Shown here piece by piece: positions 61,152-64,000 of a stretch of 64,000 nt of DNA. How positions within the stretch are numbered: the stretch's first letter is position 1; each line of letters starts with the position of its first letter. Source of the DNA: Olivibacter sitiensis DSM 17696 (lineage in GTDB: Bacteria > Bacteroidota > Bacteroidia > Sphingobacteriales > Sphingobacteriaceae); NCBI RefSeq assembly GCF_000427965.1, contig NZ_ATZA01000023.1, forward strand, positions 1 through 64,000. The letters are read 5' to 3'. The notes under the pieces are model-generated. The model ran no database searches and was not told where the DNA came from. It worked only from the letters and a program-made list of their open reading frames with translations. Position numbers and translations under genes: made by a program.

Positions 61152-63192
61152 GGTTCACGTCTTGGATACCATCTTCTTGACCAACAAGTACCAAGGGAAG
61201 GGTAATTACAGCTTTTGTACCATTCTCTCCATATTCATAGAGATCAAACAGCTCAAAGGAGGCTCTGTTGTCTTTTTGCCGAGCATTTATAATGGCAATG
61301 CGCTCTTTGATACCGGCGATGCCGATGGACTGCTGCTTGAGCAAAGAAGGCTTGGCAAAGAGGGAAGCCCTGCTCAGGCCTATTCCATTGTCCGTTATGG
61401 TGATAATGAGTTTTTCTTGGTTGTTATCAACAGTAATTTGTAGCTCGCCATCATAGTCCGTGAGATGGCGGATGCCATGGTGGATGGCATTCTCCAGCAA
61501 TGGCTGGATGAGCATGGGCGGTACAAGCAGGGTACGGGCCGCCTGTTCTGCTCGATATGTGAAGCTATACGAAAACCGGTGATTGAAACGAATGGCCTCC
61601 AGTTCAACGTAACGCTGCAAGGCACTCCATTCCCTGTCCAGTGTCACCATGCTTTGGGTAGAATTTTCCAATATCAGTCGACTTAATGTAGCGAATTTTT
61701 GGACCAATATGCTGGCCGTCTTCGGGTCATTGTCCAGTATATAAGATTCGATGGAATTGAGCACATTGAAGATAAAGTGGGGGTTCATCTGCGAGCGTAT
61801 GGCCTTTAGCTCACTTTCCGAAATGCGCTGTTCCATCAACAGGGATTCGGCCCGTTGAAGTAGCTCTTTTTCCTTCAGCTCGTTCTTCAGCCGTATAGAA
61901 CGTATGCGTGCCCGTTGGATGAAATAGATGGCAAGGAGTATGATAAAGGCTACCAAAATGAGTCCATATAGCCATATTTGTTTCAATTGCAGTTTGCTCA
62001 GTTCTTGCTCTTTGAGGTAATCCTGCTCTTTTAGGTCAAAGTCGTACTGCATCTCCAGTCGGGTGATTTGCTGCCGGTTTTGCTCGTTGTCTATACTGTC
62101 TCGGAACAGTATATACTGTTTGTAGTAAAACAGCGCGCTATCGGCATTTCCCGTCCTCTCAAAATAAGCACTCAGGTTATGGGCGGCATCCCGTTGCGCA
62201 TCTATGATGTCGAGCAGCTTGCCTTCCTGATAAGCCATTAGACCATACTTGTACGCCAAAGGCAGCTTGCCCGTTTTGAAATAGATATCGCCGAGATTGA
62301 GCAAATTCAATGTTCTGCTTTTTCTGTTGCCTATACTATCGTTGAGGCTTAGCGCGGTAGTCAACAGCGAGATGGACTTGGCATTGTTCCCCAGTTTGCC
62401 ATGAGCTTCCCCCATATTGCCGTAAATACGCGCTACCATCAGTTTGTCGTTAATCTCATTGCTTGCCACTAGGGCAGTATCCATATAGGCTAAGCCCTCT
62501 TCCAATTTGTTTTGGTCAATAAGTAAGGTGGCGGTGTTGAAGACACTATAGGCCTCGATTTTCCTGTCATTCCTCTTTTGAGATAGCTGTCTGGCAGCCG
62601 TGTAATATTCCAAGGCCTTGTTAAAATTCTTGAGTTCACTATAGATGACGGCCATATTCACATAGATGTACAAACCATTTGGATGTCCAATCTCGTTGAA
62701 TATATGCGCTGCTTCTTGCATATTGCTCAATGCCTTGGGATAGACGTTCAGGTGCTTGTAGATAACACCTATATTGCTGAAGGCTGATGCTTCATTCTCT
62801 CTGTCGCCCAAAGCCTGAAAGCCTTTCAGAGCTTGGTTGTAGTAGGATAGCGCTTCCTCATACGCTGCAAGCTGCATCAAGTTTATTCCTTTTGTCATGT
62901 AGGCGCCATAAAGGTTTCGTTTCTCTTTTAAGGAGCTTCCAAAATCGATCACTTCCTGTGCGTAGGCCAGCCCTTGTTTGGGATCTGTGTTGTGTATGTT
63001 GAAACTTAGTGCATTGAGCAATTCAGCTTTGCGGTCATCATTTTGGGGATGTTCTTTGATCAGTTGCAGCAAGGAATCCTGTACGGCTATTTGCGCGCTT
63101 ATTGGTAGTGTAAATAACAATATCAATAGTCCGATGAGACTAAACAACGTAAATTGATTTGGCAGATGCCTATGGGTTAAGTTTTTTTTCAT
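61141..63192 (-). CDS. TPR-containing LytS-type sensor histidine kinase
   Basis: A sensor of about 683 residues. A signal sequence (LPISAQIAV) is followed by some eight TPR units in the periplasm (about 45-380), a membrane helix near 410-430 (LYGLILVAFIILLAIYFI), and a His_kinase domain with the phosphorylated histidine in QMNPHFIFNVLNSIESYIL (His472) and an ATPase domain (LLENAIHHGI, ITDNGIGLS). LytS-type kinases pair with LytTR regulators; no such gene is adjacent. The ATG at 63192 is preferred over one four codons upstream. Confidence 0.92.
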   Translation of the reverse strand: MKKNLTHRHLPNQFTLFSLIGLLILLFTLPISAQIAVQDSLLQLIKEHPQNDDRKAELLNALSFNIHNTDPKQGLAYAQEVIDFGSSLKEKRNLYGAYMTKGINLMQLAAYEEALSYYNQALKGFQALGDRENEASAFSNIGVIYKHLNVYPKALSNMQEAAHIFNEIGHPNGLYIYVNMAVIYSELKNFNKALEYYTAARQLSQKRNDRKIEAYSVFNTATLLIDQNKLEEGLAYMDTALVASNEINDKLMVARIYGNMGEAHGKLGNNAKSISLLTTALSLNDSIGNRKSRTLNLLNLGDIYFKTGKLPLAYKYGLMAYQEGKLLDIIDAQRDAAHNLSAYFERTGNADSALFYYKQYILFRDSIDNEQNRQQITRLEMQYDFDLKEQDYLKEQELSKLQLKQIWLYGLILVAFIILLAIYFIQRARIRSIRLKNELKEKELLQRAESLLMEQRISESELKAIRSQMNPHFIFNVLNSIESYILDNDPKTASILVQKFATLSRLILENSTQSMVTLDREWSALQRYVELEAIRFNHRFSYSFTYRAEQAARTLLVPPMLIQPLLENAIHHGIRHLTDYDGELQITVDNNQEKLIITITDNGIGLSRASLFAKPSLLKQQSIGIAGIKERIAIINARQKDNRASFELFDLYEYGENGTKAVITLPLVLVGQEDGIQDVNLIS

Positions 63193-63278
63193 CAAACGTC
63201 GCAAAAAAGCAAAGCATCGTTCCTTTTCGGCCAGAGCCGAAAAAATAATTGACCGAAGGTAAAAATACGAAATATTTA

Positions 63279-63311
63279 TTGTAGAATTAGTAGCGAAAGA
63301 TGTTATTTTTG
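63279..63311 (+). promoter_or_regulatory. Promoter of the MG2-like gene
   Basis: TTG at 63279-63281, 22 bases and TATTTTTG at 63304-63311 approximate the Bacteroidota promoter; the spacing is slightly long. The expected start is about 25 bases before the ATG at 63343. Confidence 0.45.
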
Positions 63312-63342
63312 GCTGTATATCTACTGCAAATTTGTCTTTAAA

Positions 63343-64000
63343 ATGGCCACATCGAAACTTCGTATCCCTTTTGTACCAAAAGCTATCGTTCTTGGTATCC
63401 TATTATTTGCCAAGCCATTGTTTGCCCAAGACTCCTTTACGCATTTTATGGACAAAATGGGGGAGTACAGCAGTGAACGACCTCAAGAAAAAATCCATTT
63501 GCATTTGGATAAGCCTTATTATCTGGCGGGAGACGATCTTTGGTTCAAGGCCTATGTGACGGCTGGACAGTTCAATTTTCTTTCCAATCTCAGTAAAGTG
63601 ATATATGTCGAATTGATAGACGGCAGAGAACAATTGGTGCAGTCGCTTAGACTGCCTTTGGTCAATGGACTTTCTCTTGGCGATTTCAAGTTGGCAGATA
63701 CCTTGGCGGAAGGCAATTATCGCATTCGTGCCTATACGAATTGGATGCGCAATTTTGACACCGATTTTTTCTTCGATCAAACTTTGCAGATAGGCAATAC
63801 GCTTAGGGACAACTATAGTACAAAAAGCGATTTCATTTTTGGGAAAAACGAGAAACAACAAGCGGAGTTGACTGTACAAATTCAACTTACCGCCAGTGGA
63901 AAAACCGCAGCAATCCCCAACCAGAAGATGACTTATGAGCTATACGAGCGAGGAAAACTTTTGCAAAAGGGAAGGATTGACCTAGATGGAGAAGGGAATG
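63343..64000 (+). CDS. Large secreted MG2/carboxypeptidase-like protein, 5' end
   Basis: The frame is open from the ATG at 63343 to the window end (219 codons, incomplete). A signal peptide ends at LFAQD; then HLHLDKPYYLAGDDLWFKAYV introduces a macroglobulin-like domain known from big Bacteroidota proteins (about 800-1000 residues) that also carry a plug domain and act at the envelope. RIRAYTNWMRNFDTDFFF is another typical block. The rest lies beyond the window. Confidence 0.8.
   Translation, partial: MATSKLRIPFVPKAIVLGILLFAKPLFAQDSFTHFMDKMGEYSSERPQEKIHLHLDKPYYLAGDDLWFKAYVTAGQFNFLSNLSKVIYVELIDGREQLVQSLRLPLVNGLSLGDFKLADTLAEGNYRIRAYTNWMRNFDTDFFFDQTLQIGNTLRDNYSTKSDFIFGKNEKQQAELTVQIQLTASGKTAAIPNQKMTYELYERGKLLQKGRIDLDGEGN

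Overview
The window reads as a chromosomal stretch from a member of the Bacteroidota, most likely family Sphingobacteriaceae (Sphingobacterium, Pedobacter or Olivibacter relatives); the genus cannot be fixed from sequence alone. Support comes from Bacteroidota-type promoters (TTTG, about 19-22 bases, TAnnTTTG), many LytTR regulators, a carboxypeptidase-like/TonB receptor with a DUF4249 partner, a two-component propeller kinase, a TANFOR-like giant surface protein and families almost restricted to this phylum (DUF4783, DUF4421, DUF3788).

Layout. 1-7.2 kb holds housekeeping genes (TPR protein, lipoprotein, gpmI, DUF4783, nadC, plsY, M48 lipoprotein protease, DUF1080 hydrolase), with a MITE-like repeat at 835-986 and a 50-bp perfect palindrome between convergent genes at 6374-6423. 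7.3-15.9 kb has a TonB receptor/DUF4249 pair, a polysaccharide deacetylase, a TolC/HlyD pair without a pump, a WD40 protein and an unknown. 16-24.7 kb is the complete histidine operon on the minus strand, hisG-D-C-[DUF1016 nuclease]-B-H-A-F-IE. It is preceded by a histidine leader peptide (six His in nine residues) starting about eight bases after a good promoter, so it appears to be controlled by attenuation. 24.8-33.6 kb contains an orphan LytTR regulator, a lipoprotein/PhnD-like pair, a ribosome hibernation factor, YceI with an operator-like palindrome, an AraC regulator and unknown envelope proteins.

32.5-41 kb is an accessory zone. It carries C-terminal stubs of at least four genes (SDR, MFS, AraC, Rpn/PDDEXK), a three-gene module bounded by two copies of a recombination-site-like repeat, a NTF2-VOC fusion, and a GIY-YIG endonuclease ORF lying between an intact tRNA-Arg(CCU) and a broken duplicate of that tRNA. 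41-42.4 kb is a peroxiredoxin/thioredoxin operon. 42.4-46.9 kb is a propeller histidine kinase with two different response regulators.

47.3-59.7 kb is the most unusual gene cluster: a collagen-like lipoprotein built from alternating units, an outer-membrane barrel-like protein, a 2330-residue TANFOR-like protein and a fibronectin-type protein, the last three tightly coupled and visibly GC-richer than their surroundings. It looks like a cell-surface or secretion assembly of unknown role. The window ends with a PagL-like lipid A deacylase, a TPR sensor kinase and the start of a large MG2/carboxypeptidase-like secreted protein that runs off the edge.

The strongest candidates for new biology are the histidine attenuator with an almost absent 5' UTR, the GIY-YIG/tRNA-Arg unit, the in-frame palindrome inside the DUF1016 gene, and the collagen-like/TANFOR surface cluster.
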